A stretch of DNA of 64,000 nucleotides from Caprimulgus europaeus (lineage: Eukaryota; Chordata; Aves; Caprimulgiformes; Caprimulgidae), in assembly GCA_907165065.1 (NCBI GenBank), contig OU015533.1, positions 28,784,578-28,848,577 on the forward strand, read 5' to 3'. A program made the translations under genes and the position numbers. The notes beneath the pieces were generated by a model that worked only from the letters and a program-made list of their open reading frames with translations, was not told the origin of the DNA and made no database searches. This document shows, piece by piece, positions 13,761-26,900 of this stretch (its first letter is position 1; each line of letters opens with the position of its first letter).

Positions 13761-16302
13761 TTTAATCACCTCAGACCATTTCACCTGCTTATTTGGAAAC
13801 TGTTAACCCAAGGAAAAAATTATTGTGAGAACGTCCTCATTTCCAGCGCTGCACTCGAATGGGCTTGTTTTCCTAAACATCCATCCCCGGAGTCTTTAAC
13901 AACGGCCATTGCTCTGCAAGATAAATGTTTGCTTAAGACTATTCTGTAGTTAATACATATATTCATGACTTGAGCACGATGCAGTGAGGGAATAGGGTGC
14001 TGGGAAGCCACGAGAGATGTGCCAGGCCCATGGCAGGGGTCTGTGTGTTCTGCCACTGCCGATAGGCAGCAGTAAAATTTACCCAAATTTTAGGGGAGCG
14101 TAGCGTGGGGGCCTGGTGAGCAGCTGGGGCGTAGGGTGCACAAAGGCAGCCCTGCATGTTTTCTCCCCAAAATCCTGGCTCCTGAGGTCAGGACAGAGCT
14201 TACCTGGGGCTGTTCACAGAGCTAGTGACGTGAGCATCTGTGGGATGAGGAAGATCATCTCACCTCTCATAGGGTGGGTGCCTCCCACCCTGGAGGCTCT
14301 GGGAGCTACTCGCATGCTGAAACCGCTGTCGCTGGGACCCCATGGCTGGTCAGCACCTCGTACCCACATCCTGTGGCAGATCAACACCAGAGAGGGAGAA
14401 CACTGCATATTGCAAATCCTAGGAGAGGCTTTAGGTTGGCAGAGTGGATTTACCTCCACAGCGCCATCAATGGGGGTCAGTCTTTGCCCAAGTAGTAACT
14501 TGTGAGATTTTATAGGTGGTTTATTTTCATATGTCACAGCTTTGATCCAAAAGTCCCTGAAGCCCAGGGAAACCTACAGATGCAGGAGGTTTTGTGTCAG
14601 AGCTACAGCAAGTAAGTAAACACATGGAGAGGAGGCTCTCAAGCAGCAGCCCAGGCTGGCACCGAGCACTGCTGCTGTCACAGGCAGCTCCATGTTGCAA
14701 TGGTAAATTCTTGCAGGTTTCCATAATTCACCCCAAATGCCTTGCTTATTTTTCTTACACATGCAGTTCCACCATGATCTCCAGATTCAGGGCTGGAATG
14801 AATGATACGCGCTATCCTGGGCTGTCAGCAAGGACAAGTGAAAAAATTCCCTTTTCCAGTTACAGGTATACAAATCAATTTAGGCAGAAAACACATGCAC
14901 TCCCCTTTCAGAGACTAATTACCTCCAAAACCTGGGATATTCAAAAGAGGGGAAGACTTTGAGCCCAGGAGCATGGAGGGAGTAAGAAGACTGTGAGCAT
15001 CCTCCTCCTAGCTGTAAATCACAGAAATTGAGTTAGATCATCTCAAATTGAGGGACAAAAAGCCAGTTATAGATCCATTTTGCAATGCCAGCCGACATGG
15101 CTTCCATTTGTGACTCGCTGAGTGACATTACTTATCCTGAGTGCTCCTCTGACAATATAGGCATTTAATGTGAAGACATGTGTAAAATTACACCAAAATG
15201 AATGAAACCCAGGAAATTATGTAAAGTTTATGGGGTTGCATTTTTTTTAACTTTTTTTTTTTCTTTTTTGAGGACTCCTCTCAATTTCTGCCTTCTAAAT
15301 GAGGATCTGGGCAATGCATCAGCTGACAGTGCCTTCCTGGAGCAACGGGCTCCTCTGCTCTTGATGCATCTCAGCAACTTGAAACTAATACTGGTGTGCA
15401 CTGAATGGCGAATAGACCTTCATGTTGATGAGGCAAATCCTGCAGCACTTAAAAGCAAGCTATGCTGAAGTGTCTCATGTATCTCCGTCTTCAAAGTGCA
15501 ACACACTTATGGAAATTGCAGATGTTGTGGTGCTATTTGTCTGGAGGAAGACATTACAGATGACATATGAACCTGATTTTTCAAACAGACGAGGTCTGTG
15601 AGAGGATTAAGGAAACATCTATAAATTAAGATGCAGAAAAAAGTTCCTGCTGTCTTCCTTGGCCCCTCTCTCGTTGGCTCAAGAGTCAAGCACTCAAGAC
15701 TGCGTACTTGGCAGAGCACCAGGCATCCCTCCCTTGCCTACTGCTATAAAATGGGCAGATCTCATGCCGCTATCTGCCTTTGGTAGAGCAGCAAAATGCC
15801 AGCACCCAGGGCTCTTGGCAGTGCCCCCCTCCCCAGCCACCTGCAGCCAGCCCCTCGGCAACCAGCCCTGCAAGCAAGGCAAAATGCATATTTATCTTGA
15901 AATGTTTTTCTTTTTCTAGCTGTGTGCTGCAAACCCACATGGTGCCTGTTCCCGAAAGCCATTGCAGGTAGTATGGAGATGTCACTCTGGCCAAGAGTGC
16001 GGGCGAGCAGGCAGCTCATGGGCCCAGGGGTACAGCCCACAGTCCCCACACCAAATGGGGTCACCTAGAAAAGGTGATCACCTCAGTTTGAGACCCACAT
16101 GGAGATTTCTGGGTTTCTTCAGTGTTCTTTGTGCATGAAAGAGGGTTAAATGCAAGGGGAGAAAAGTTTGTCTTTCTCTGCAGTCACCTCAGCAGCAATG
16201 TAATTAAAACCATATCACAGCCCCATTTGCACTCCGCAGCATCCCCTCCCACAGCTGTGCTTCCCAAGGAGACAAAGTGTGGCAAAGGGAAACCAAATTC
16301 CT

Positions 16303-16330
16303 GCTGCCATCTTCCTGCTGCCATCTTCAG
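16303..16330 (+). repeat. Two-copy 14-bp tandem duplication
   Basis: The unit CTGCTGCCATCTTC occurs twice in direct succession. It is a local replication-slippage duplication with no other significance visible. Confidence 0.7.
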
Positions 16331-19300
16331 CCCCGATAATGCATGTGCGGCGGGGCTGAGCGGGGGCAGCCGTGCTGGGGTCCCCCACAGCCCCTCAAAG
16401 CCTCTCGCAGGCAGATCCCATCCTGACTGCACCCCGCCGAGTGGTGCAGGGAGCCTGCCGAGCCACAGACCTGCCCTGGACACACACCCCATCACCCCAA
16501 AATCAGTGCCCGAGAAGTGTCTAAAGTCCCAAGATGTTCGCGTGACTCTTACAGAGCATTTACAGTGACAGAGCAAATGGGAAAGCATCAAAATATTTTG
16601 GTTTTTCTTCAAAACAATTTTTTTGTTGTTGTTGCATTGGATATATGTGGATTTTTTTAGAAAGGGTGAGGTAATTCCAAGCCATGAAGGGCTGTCCCAG
16701 ACAGAACAATCTGGATTGATCTGAACTATATCTTTTCCCTTGACTTGGCCAGAAAATACACTGTTTGTATGTCTCTACAGACTGGGTAAGAGAAAACAGA
16801 CAGTAAGAAATCACTCTTTCCTTCTGAGCACAAATCTAAGTGGATAAGGTGAAAGGTAGGAAGGCAAATAAAGGGAATAAAATAACCTGGTCTGACTGAG
16901 GTTACAGCAGATGCCATTGCCGTACTTGTGTTTGGTTCAAGCAGACTGTTTGCCAGTGCTATTCCCTTGGGACTGTATTGTCCACACAAGGAGTTAGGAA
17001 AGAGCAAGAGGTGAAGGATCATGAGGTGAAGGAGCTTGCCTCTGTCTTTAGGCCCTCACCTCTCCTGACTGCAGTGGAAGCAGGGCAGCAGATGCCGAGC
17101 TGAGAGCAAAGCCCCAGAGAGCAGCCTGGGAGCATCCAGGCTGCAGCACGAGTCACCTCACAGAAGCCGGCTGCAAGTGATTTTCCTTTTTGTCAGCACA
17201 GTCTGCTTCACAGGAACAAGGAAAATCTCCAAACCTGGAACATAAAAAAGGCATCAAGCAAAGACACAAAAGTATTTCCATTTGTTTCATTGCAGATAAC
17301 GGGTGGCAGCTACCATTTCGAGATCAAGTCTTGCTCTGCTGAAGACCTCCAGATGACACATCACCAGTCATTTACGATCTGCCATTAAACATATACAGTC
17401 ATTATAGCTCTTTTCTCTGCTAGTTGCAGCCTCAGGACTTTTTGCTTAGGCTGCACATAAGTTCTTGTTTGGAAGATTTAATAGGAGAAAAAAAATAACA
17501 ATCTTGATCCCCGTGTCTCGCAATGCTGGGCAGGGAGATCGTGCCGGTGCCCCAGCAGGGCAGCAGCCCCATCCGGCTCAGCACCAGGCACGGCGTCCCC
17601 ACGGGTGTTTCAAGGGAGAGCCCGGCAGCCTGCCCCGGCACAACGCCCCAGCAGGAAGGTGCCCAGCCAGGGCTCCTCCAGCCCCGGGAACGGGGCGGCT
17701 GTGGGAAGGGTTGGGGAAGCAAGGTCCTGCCTCTGCCTGGGCTTTGTCTTCCAACTGCACTCCCGCCCCCCCAAAAGCAAGACCAGATCTGCAGGGAAAG
17801 AGGAGACCCTCTGTTGGACCTGCTGCTGCAGCAAAAGCAGACAGTTGGGCTTTGGGGCTGCTGGCCCCCCGCAGCCCCTCGGCCCCAGCCCCACGCTGCA
17901 CGGCAGCACAGAGAAGGGCTTGGCCCAAAGTCCACCTGGCTTTCCCAACTGCATCCTTTGTTCAGATCAGAAACATCACCTGCCCCTACAGACCTTTCAT
18001 CACTTGGGATACCTCCTCTAGAGATGACATGAGAGGAATGATGGGGAAAGAAATCATCAAAGAATGCTATTACCAGGATTTTTGGCAGCTGAGCTATGAT
18101 TCCAAATGTAGGCATGGCAGACTGTTCCGAAGCACCGACGGCCTCAGGGCTCCACAGCAGCCCATGCGGGGCGAGGTGTCCTTAGCAAGCAGGGATCCAG
18201 CACCAAGAAATCAGTGCTGGGAAAGACATCTCCCCAAGCCAGCTGACCTGGGGTAATTCATGTGAACTAGCCTAACAGAGCAGACACCATCACCTGAATA
18301 TTAACTTAGTTAAGTAACCAGCATCCAGCCCAGTGCCCTCTGCAGACAAAGCTAACCCCAGGTTATCTGGACTTCACAGCTGTTTAACCTGAGGTTATTC
18401 CTCTTGGACTGATGTCGGCATAGTCTAAGAGTTCCAGTGCTGTGCTTACAGAAGCAGCATTTCCCAGGAGTTAGTGCTGTAACATTGTGCTTCCTCTTGC
18501 ATTTTCAGGTTTCTCTGGCTCTCACAATTTTGCCTTGCTGAGATGTTTGTGTCAGCCAACTCATGGAAATCTGGCACTGAAATGGTACCGTGCTGCATTG
18601 TTTTCTCACTGTACAGCTCATGATCCCTGCCGTTCCTCACAAATCACAGTAATTGTAAGGGCTGCCAAGCCTCAAAGACAAAAGAAGTTTTGGGATACTT
18701 ATCCCACCTTCTTGTTTGACATGTCATAGTTGATGCTGTAGCCATGATGGAAGTGGCGGTGAAGGCAAGCCCAGAGAATGAGAGGAGAATGAAATTCAGT
18801 GCTCAGGATCACAAAAACTGCTGTAACCTGAGGGGGACTCTCATGTCAACCATGAGAATCTGTAGTGAGAGACATCAAGAGGGAGATCAGACATGGCTAT
18901 AGCTTTGCAAACTAAAAAGTTTCTACTGAGTTTCAGTTTTGCAGAAATCAAGATTCATCCAGATGCAGTTACCAGAAACTCCAAATTTCAACAAGAAACC
19001 TGGGTAGATGGTGTCCAATTTGTACCTTCTCTGCTATAAGCATCCATGAATGAAACAAAACAAAACCGTTGCCATGGATCTTTACATTGGTGTTATTTGT
19101 TTGCTTATGCTCCCAAAAGAGCTAAATGTATTGGGCAGATTGAGACAGGTGTGGTGGGCAGAGGTCCCATGCCCCAGAGCTAAATATAAGTGAGGAAATG
19201 TTCTCCACTAAGCAACCTCAGGTCTCCACATGCTGCTCTGCAGCAGCGTCCTTGCCGCTGTCCTCCTCAATCTCTTCCTACAAAAAGAAATGGACAGGAG

Positions 19301-20439
19301 AGTTCCTCTCTCAGGATAACTTACTCTCCAACCAGGGCAGTCTTTCCAACATGATGCTATTCAAATTAAACCACAAATCTTTTCTTGTAGGGTTAGCACT
19401 CTGCTGTCTTCCCAAACCTGTCCTTGTTTTCTTTTGCCTTTTTGACACCATTAGCCTTCTGAAAGTGCTAGCACACACGCAGAGATAATACTGTTAATTT
19501 TATTGTGCTTGGAAAGGCACAGAACAGCCTAAACTCAGCCAAATGCTTGGCTTTGGATTTTTCCTGTTGTATAATACTCTTTTGTATACAGCTCTGCATG
19601 GCAACTCATTTAGATCAAATTTTACCAGTTAAAGGAGGGGGAAAAGGGAGGGTAAGCAATAGTTATCTTGGCAAAAAGACCTGAAGTCAATAGCTTCCGC
19701 TTTTCCCATGGGCAGGGCCAGCGTGAAAGCTCATGCGGGCACAGGCTGCCTGCTGCCTGGCCAGTGAGCGTTGCTGTGAACCTCATTGCTCTGCAACCCA
19801 AAAGTCGGCCAGGAGATACAAACCCTCAGAGCAAGCAGCCTGGCCCACATGCAGAATGCTTACAGAATGCTTTGCCATCATCTGCTGCCTTGCAGCTCTC
19901 CAGGAACCAGAAGCATCTCGGGGCTGTTGGTCATGTGTGTGGGTTGGAAACATGAAATGGTTGTAGCCTTGGGGGGAACAGCAGAGTGGGAGGGGAGCGT
20001 GCACTTCCACAGCTGTAAGGACATGGGGACATGGGCTTTCCAAAAAAAAGGATGCTTTGTATTTAAGCTGCAGGTAAGGAGCTGCTCTTCAGACACTAAT
20101 TTCTCATGCAGATGGTCCTGGGACCATTTTCCCAGCCCTCAGAAGCGGCTCACTGGGAGCAGCCAACAAGGTAAGTGCATGTTGCAGCTTCAGGAGCCCC
20201 TGGGGAACGCTGAAAATGCTCCTGAATGTGTTCCCAGCAGTGGCTTGTGGGAGTCACTTCAGTGGGACTGAGAGACATTGTCCCATAGGGGACAGATGGG
20301 GTCAGACAGGGGCCTGGGGGAGGGCTGGAGGCCACTTCCCACCGCAGCCCTCACCTACCCTGCGAGATCAGCCCCAGGGGGAGAGGCAGAGGGAGAAAGC
20401 AGACATTTGTCCCCCAAACAGCTCACCACGATTTCTTAA

Positions 20440-20960
20440 ATGAGTAGATCCCTTCTCTACATACTGTTTTTACTTCAAGTATGGTGTATAAAAAAATCGA
20501 TTTGTTTTTCTCAGTTCAATTCCCTTCTGTCTAATAGGTCTGTTGTAAACGCCAATTTTACTGTCATTTACACTGTGCCCATCTGAGCTATTTTATCAAT
20601 AGTTAAATAAGAATACTTTCAAGTAATGTGATTTTTTGTTTGAATTCCAATTTATGTTTAGATGGTTTGACACAAATCTAGTAAGGAAAGCTCACTATTT
20701 TCATAGAACAAATTAAATTATATGTTATATAGCCACACAAGTAAATATGTTATATAATTGGATAAATAAATACTTGTGATTAGATACAGTATCTCATTCT
20801 TACCTAAACATAATAGCAAGGCTGGTGGAAGTATTGTACAAATCACTGTGCTTTAATAGTTAGCAGTCCATGAAAATCGACCTGAAAGACAATAGGCAAG
20901 AACAAGCACAAAAAAAAAGGCTAAACCTAATTATTTGAAGCAAGGCTTCCTGCTTGCCTG
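20440..20960. promoter_or_regulatory. Candidate conserved non-coding element, AT-rich
   Basis: About 500 bp of non-repetitive AT-rich DNA directly after a GC-rich block, with words such as ATCGATTTG, TATCAATAGTTAAATAAG, TGTTGTAAACGCC (a forkhead-like core) and CCTAATTATTTG. No frame is open. It looks like a deeply conserved enhancer, but that needs alignment to other birds and mammals. Confidence 0.28.
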
Positions 20961-21058
20961 TATAAGTGCGATTCAAATCAGCTTAGAGTCATTTTCACTT
21001 AAGCCAGTGCATCTGGGCAGAGAGGTCAAAGCGTAATTAGTTGTGCAGAAGATGGCAG

Positions 21059-21180
21059 GGATGGATAAAAGGTGATGATGGACCCTGATGGTGGGATGGA
21101 TGGTGGGGATGAGGATGGGGGTGGATGATGGTGATAAGGATGGATGATGGGGATGAAGATGGCCATGGGAATGGGGATGG
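21059..21180 (+). repeat. GGATG/GATGGTG simple-sequence repeat
   Basis: About 120 bp built from degenerate GGATGA, GATGGTG and GGATGGATGG units, purine-rich on this strand. It is an imperfect microsatellite or minisatellite likely to vary in length between individuals. It lies about 0.7 kb before the palindrome at 21.9 kb. Confidence 0.8.
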
Positions 21181-21907
21181 ACACCAGTTACGGGGCACAG
21201 TTAAAGCCTGCAGAGTACTGGACAGCCAAATGGTTGAAATTGCCCATTTGCAGGGAGTTTGAGAGAGAGGATTGATTTCGGTTCATGTTGTCAGACAATG
21301 CTTTCCTCCTGACTGTGGAAGAGAAAATCAGTTCTTTTTAAGCTGATAAACACAGTCCAGCTGGGACCCAATTTGTTGTTTGGATATTACAGGCTGAGAC
21401 AGACCGGAGTCCTGGCATGTTTTAAAGAAATTGTGGCTGCCTCATGCAGCTAAATTAGTAATAGATAGCACACGTCTGCAAAGGAAACCGAAGAAGGCTA
21501 ATAGTAATCATTTCTCTCTTCCACCCACCCTCTTTTTTGCCTGCATTTTGCCTCAGATCGACCTGCATTACTTTTTTACTGTTTCCACTGTTTTTTCTCT
21601 GCCGAACAACCTCTCCCTCCTTCCCACAACTCCTGCAACCTGACGTTATATTAAATGAACATGCTAAAAATTGGAGCTGTTGAACATACATAGACATTTG
21701 TTAAACCAAGACAGTGAGATAGCGATCCTGAAACCAAGCACCACACGCAGGCTCTCCTCTTTCTGCCACCACCAAAATTATTCACCAAATTAGCATTTGC
21801 TAGCTTCTCGCATGGAGGAAAGGTGGCTAGGGAGGCATCAGATTTATTTTTTCAAAGTGTCAAAGTCAGTATAAATAGTATTTTCTATGTGATAGGAAGT
21901 GACTCAA

Positions 21908-21956
21908 AAATACACCATTTCTATCAGCAGGCTGTGCTGATAGAAATGGTGTATTT
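21908..21956. repeat. Perfect 22-bp inverted repeat (hairpin, 5-nt loop)
   Basis: The left arm (21908-21929, ending TTTCTATCAGCA) is exactly reverse-complementary to the right arm (21935-21956, starting TGCTGATAGAAA). Only the pentamer GGCTG separates them. There are no mismatches across 22 bp. Such a structure could form a hairpin in RNA or a cruciform in DNA. I know of no catalogued miRNA at this position relative to CREB1. It could equally be a recent inverted duplication. Confidence 0.9.
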
Positions 21957-22131
21957 ACCAGCAGAGTGATGTAGAATATGCCACCCCCAAAAGCCACCTT
22001 TAAGCTAAAATGTAGGCTCTCAAGGCCAAAGCTGAGGGTATTTCCAAGAATTGTTCCCTAACAATTTCCCCTCCTCCTCCCCATTTCACTCTGACAGCAG
22101 TTACTGTGTTTGCTTTGTTTTTTTATTTCAG

Positions 22132-22346
22132 CTCTGACTCCTACTGTGCCTCATCCAACAGCTTTTTCCTCCATGTGTGGCAGATGAAATCCCATTCCCA
22201 TTTGAAAGTAAAAGCTCTCCAACTGGTGGGTCACTGGGAAGGCTGAACTCTTTGTCCCTCATGCATAGGCCTGATGTGGCCTCACAACAGCAATTGCTTC
22301 ATGGCATGCATGGCCTGGGGGTACCTGCAGCACCTCTCTACAACAG
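22132..22346 (+). other. Possible orphan exon (lncRNA or unrecognised coding exon)
   Basis: A long T-rich tract ending TTTTTTTATTTCAG precedes 22132, and a good donor (AACAG followed by GTCAGT) follows 22346, giving a 215-bp exon-like unit. One frame is open from 22138 through the donor, about 69 codons. It encodes a Ser/Pro/Gln/Leu-rich segment that includes ADEIPFPFESK, LGRLNSLSLMHRPDV and QQQLLHGMHGLGVP. A TGA at 22135-22137 closes that frame at the extreme 5' edge, so coding use would need the acceptor GTGTGGCAG at 22183 or an internal start. I do not recognise the peptide. It may be an lncRNA exon or a chance open stretch. Confidence 0.25.
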
Positions 22347-23025
22347 GTCAGTATCCTTCCTGTTCATGTTATATTTGCCATGTCTGGTACTTTTATGAGC
22401 ACTGATAATTTCAGTCATCATTTTTTCTAGCTCTTAATACAACAGAATTTTTTTAGTATACCCAGGCACACAAGCCATCAAGTATGTGATAAAAGGGCTT
22501 AATCGACATGAAAAAAGTCACCATTGTTTGGAGCATAACCAGGTATTTATAGCTGCCTAGGCCTCTCCCTGGTCAGCAATTCATTTTAGTTCTCCCTTCT
22601 GTGTGACAGTCTGTCACGTGAAAACACAAGATGCTCTTCAAAGCTTATGTGACCTTTAGAGGTTCAGCCCAAAGCAGTTTTGCTGACATCTGGTGCACGA
22701 GGGACTTGCCATAAGATGGAATAACAACAATAACCAAGCTTCTGCAGGGCTGTCATCTGTCGATCCCAAGGCAGGGAAAGCAGCGCAGAGAAGGAGGGTG
22801 GCTGAAAGGCCATACCTGAGCTTGCACTGCAGGGTTGAGGCTAAGTCACACTGCTGCTAAGTCACGGAGGAGATGGAGACAGGGCCAAAGGAGGCAGCCT
22901 GGTGGGAAGGGGGCTTAGAGGGAACACAACTCATCATTTATCTTTGGATAAAGAGTGGTGCCCCCCAGAAACCACTGGGACTACATAAACCAGGATGTCT
23001 CTGCAACGAGAAGACACTGTGTGAA

Positions 23026-23910
23026 GAAGTAGGTCTAAATTCACAGTTAACTCAGAACAAAGTAACCAAAATCAGAAATGGTTAAGGAGGGATTAAGAAG
23101 GGCTCAAGCAAAGTCATAAGAAATTCAGCTTAATGAGGAAGACAAAGAAAGTTAAGCTATAGTGGCAAGGAAACAATGACTTTCAAGAGGCATTTTTCAT
23201 GAACTGAAGGGAAAGCCTAGACTTTTCCCTAGTCTGCATGGAGTTGTTCAGATGGTGGGCTAGGCTGGGTTTGCTGCAGTGTGCTTGGGGAGAAAACACA
23301 GCACATTGTCAAAGCATCAAAAAGCTGCTTATGCTCATTTGTTCCTACGCTCCTGTCCTTGAAATATCCCCTCTGCTTCTAAGGAGGATGATATTTGATA
23401 ATTCAGAAGCAGGCTGTTATTTAGCAGAAAAAGTAACAAAAAGCGTTCAGGGCTCAGAAATTAATCGCTCTGTCGTCTGGAGCAGGCAAATGCTGCTGCA
23501 GCAGCCTGCAGGACAGGGAAGCTCCTCTGCTCCACACAAGGTGAAGCATGGCAGGGAACGGCTGCGTCCCTGGCTCAGGACGGAGGATTTCCCATCCCTG
23601 CCTGCTCTGTCAGTGAAAGGAACGTGATCCAGCTCCAGCAGGATGGTGCGGCAGCGGGGCTCTGTATTTCAAACAGCAGGGGTTAAGCAAAGTGACCAAT
23701 TTCCTTGGACTAATTGAGCATGCAATCTGCCTGCTTGTAAAGCCTGTATTTGGCCAGGAAGATTTATTACTTTTAGCAATGATAAATGTCCAAGAGCAGT
23801 GAGGGCAGACCTGAGCTGCAGTTCATTAACTTTAAGTGGGATGATGTTGAAAAACCATTTCTATTTTTGGTTACTTTGTTCTGAGTTAACTGTGAATTTA
23901 GACCTATTTC
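23026..23910. mobile_element. Putative non-autonomous DNA transposon (58-bp inverted repeats, TA-flanked)
   Basis: The segment 23026-23083 reappears as its reverse complement at 23853-23910, with 55 of 58 positions identical. The arms share GGTCTAAATTCACAG and AACTCAGAACAAAGTAACC. The strongest match begins immediately inside a TA dinucleotide at each end (23030-23031 and 23905-23906). This is the pattern of a Tc1/mariner-type element with a TA target duplication, about 873 bp between the TAs. The 769-bp interior has no transposase motif I can see, so it would be a non-autonomous (MITE-like) copy. I do not recognise the terminal sequence as a named avian family. An inverted segmental duplication is the alternative. 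Confidence 0.5.
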
Positions 23911-26900
23911 TGTAATAAAGTGCTCAGGGAGTCCAGTGAATCTTGTTCTCTGTGGCAGATACTAAACCTGTAGGGTTTTGTCCCTATCCTGATGAGCAAG
24001 CAGTTTTAGCTGGCCCTGAGAGGCTATGAAATGATAGAAGACTGCTCTGTACAGAAATCTGAAGTTAAGCCCCTCCATCTATCTCCGAAGCAGAGACTGA
24101 AACGGAGGACTGACAAACCTTTGTCATTGGGTTTCACAGTAACACCTCTTTATTATCCTCCTCTTCTCAGAAAGTCATCATCAGATCAGTGCTTTGTCTG
24201 TGCCACTGAATGGCCACGTCCATCACAGAGGTATGGTGGCACCCCCTACCTTCCCCTACATCTGCTCTGAAATCAGTTGCTCTGTTTGTATAGGATGGGA
24301 AGTGCAATGCAGTACTCCTTACGCTGAAAAACGCTGGGCACTTTACTAACTGCCTAATGTAACATCTGTCCCCCCCACATTCATTACTTCCAAATACTCT
24401 CCTCCCTTTCCTGGGGAAAATATCCACTAGTGAATGTAGCTGCAAAGCCCCAGAGCATAGCCTGCCTTCTTTTCTCCCCAGTAATACTTGTACTTAATGG
24501 CATACGTGTACAAGACACCCTCTCCCTGTCCCTGCACTGCGAGACAACCTCTAGAAATTGTCAGTGAGCATTTCATGCTGAAAGATTATTTTGTTATCAA
24601 TCATTCTCAGAAGTGGCTGTGGCCTACAGAAAATACTTTTGCACTGCTCTCTACAGCAGTGTACAGACTGAAAATGCATGTGTTTCCACGATAAATATTA
24701 TCTTGCATGCCACCAGTATCAGCAGTGTTGACTGCTCCAGATTGCAACGCATGTGTTGTGGCTCTGCCACAACTTACAGACAAGCACAAACCTTTCTTGA
24801 TCTGTATGTCACCCATCAGGCTCTATGAACTTTGGGCCACAGGCAATCAACCTGCAGTGCTGTATGCAAGGAGTCCACTGCCCAGGACAACCAACCTGGA
24901 AGCTGCAAAGCTAATGAATTTGCCTCTGAGGCTTAATTGTAAGAAAAGTAATTAATCTTGCTGGGTTTCACTCATCACCAAGCAAACTTTTGCTGATGAA
25001 GAAGAAAGCTGCTGAGCATTCCAGTTCACTCCCCAAGTCAACTTCTCCCTGTTGGACTTTGTGGGTTATCGGCACATCATTACTATCCCAATTTCTACAG
25101 ATTCCCCTAGAGGCAATGGTGAAAGGAGTGTGAAGATGTTAGTGAGGGAAAGGGTTTTTGCAGCTCAGACTTTCATTCCCACTCCCAAAGAAGTTCCAGT
25201 TTTTCTTTTTTTGAACTGGTATGAGTCAGGGCTGAATCTAGCTCCCATCCACATATGGTCTAAGCCTCAGCCGGGGAGCCAGAGATGAAGATATCAAAGA
25301 CACATAACATGGGCATAATCTCAAATCACTTCAGGCATCTGGCCTATCCAAGGCATCTGTTTTAGTCTGAGATAAATTGCTCTCTTGAGTTATCTGTTAT
25401 ACAGGGAGCCTAAACTGGCTTGCAGAGAAGTAGCCACCGCTGCAAGATGCCCTTTCCAAACTCATCAGTGAGCCGACAGAGTTTCAGAGAAGTGCTGAGG
25501 AGCCGGACGGAGGGCTGTGCGTGAGAGAAGGGCTGGCAAGGATCAGCAGGGCTCCAGAGTACCTGTCAGCCGTGCCACAAACAGACAGCAGGATCAGAGC
25601 CATGCAAGGAGCTGCCTGGCTACGTAAGGGCAGTCCTGGCTGGTCTGGGGGACGGCAATTCAGTCCCAGCAGTGGCACTCTCATCGCTCAGGTTGAAAGT
25701 GTTGCCCAGGTTTCTGATGGGAGCTTTCACTGAGATCTAGTTGGTGCATTTTAGTTGCCTTTTGAGGATCGAGTTTATTCCCTTAGAGGCTTATTGCTGT
25801 GATTCTTCAGGCTTGAGGGTGAGCAATCCAGTTCTGGAAAATACGCACGGGTGGAGAATGTATATGATTTAGGTCATTTAGGGGACCAAAAGAAGCTGAT
25901 GCAACATAAACACTAACTCAAAGGGTTACTCCTCCTAACAGGAGCACAAAGGCTAATCCCTTATGCATTGATTTCAGAATCACTCTTTGAACTGAAGGAG
26001 TTTTAGTAGACTTTAAAATCCACACAGCAAAATGTCCATGTTTTAGCTGAAGTAAAACATATTTTTTAATCACCTAGTTTGATTTACATCTGTATATGGT
26101 AACAAAATGCATAGAAGATACTTTATTAAACACGTATTAAAATAGTAAAACTCTGTGCGATGGGGCTAGAGTTCAAATGCTGAAACACTATCAAAACCAA
26201 CCCTCTACCTCATATCTAGTGGAGTGAAATGAAAAGGATGTGATTGTGAGACAAGCCTTTCACACCTCCACTGGCGATATGGAGTGAGAAGCATTTCCAT
26301 TCACTGTCGATGAATAGACCAAATTAGAAACACTGATTTTAGATTTCTTGCCTGTCTCAAAAGCTTTAAATTGCTGAAAAATTCTGCTCCAAATAGGAGT
26401 TGTAAAGGACTTTAGTGGATTGAGCGCTCATATCCTAGCAGACTCTAAAAAGATTAAATAACTTCCAAAAATTATGTCAGCTGTACACTGCAGCCAGGAT
26501 CAGGTATGAGCCAAAGGCATAGCACAGGTACACAGCACCCGGAGGAGAAGTGGGCATGGGTAGGGTGCTGCAACCTTGGAGCCCTTGCCTGCAGGCAGGG
26601 CAGAGGGAAAATGTGCAGCAGAAGCAGAAAATGAGCTTTGGCCCAAGCCATAGTTATGTGTTGTCAACAAAACAATGTTTTATCTGATTAACTTGAGCTG
26701 CCTTCATTTTTTAAATGTCAAAGGTGGGTTTTTTCAGTTTATTCTAGAATAACTGTAATCAACAAAATCAAACGCGAAGTAAACCCATAATCACTGTCTG
26801 CACCATCTCTTGTAATTTTTGATGGAGTTGGATGAAACTCAGCCTAAGTAAAATCAGTTCAAGCTCCTTGAGAAAACAAGACCTGAGCAGAGTAAAACTA

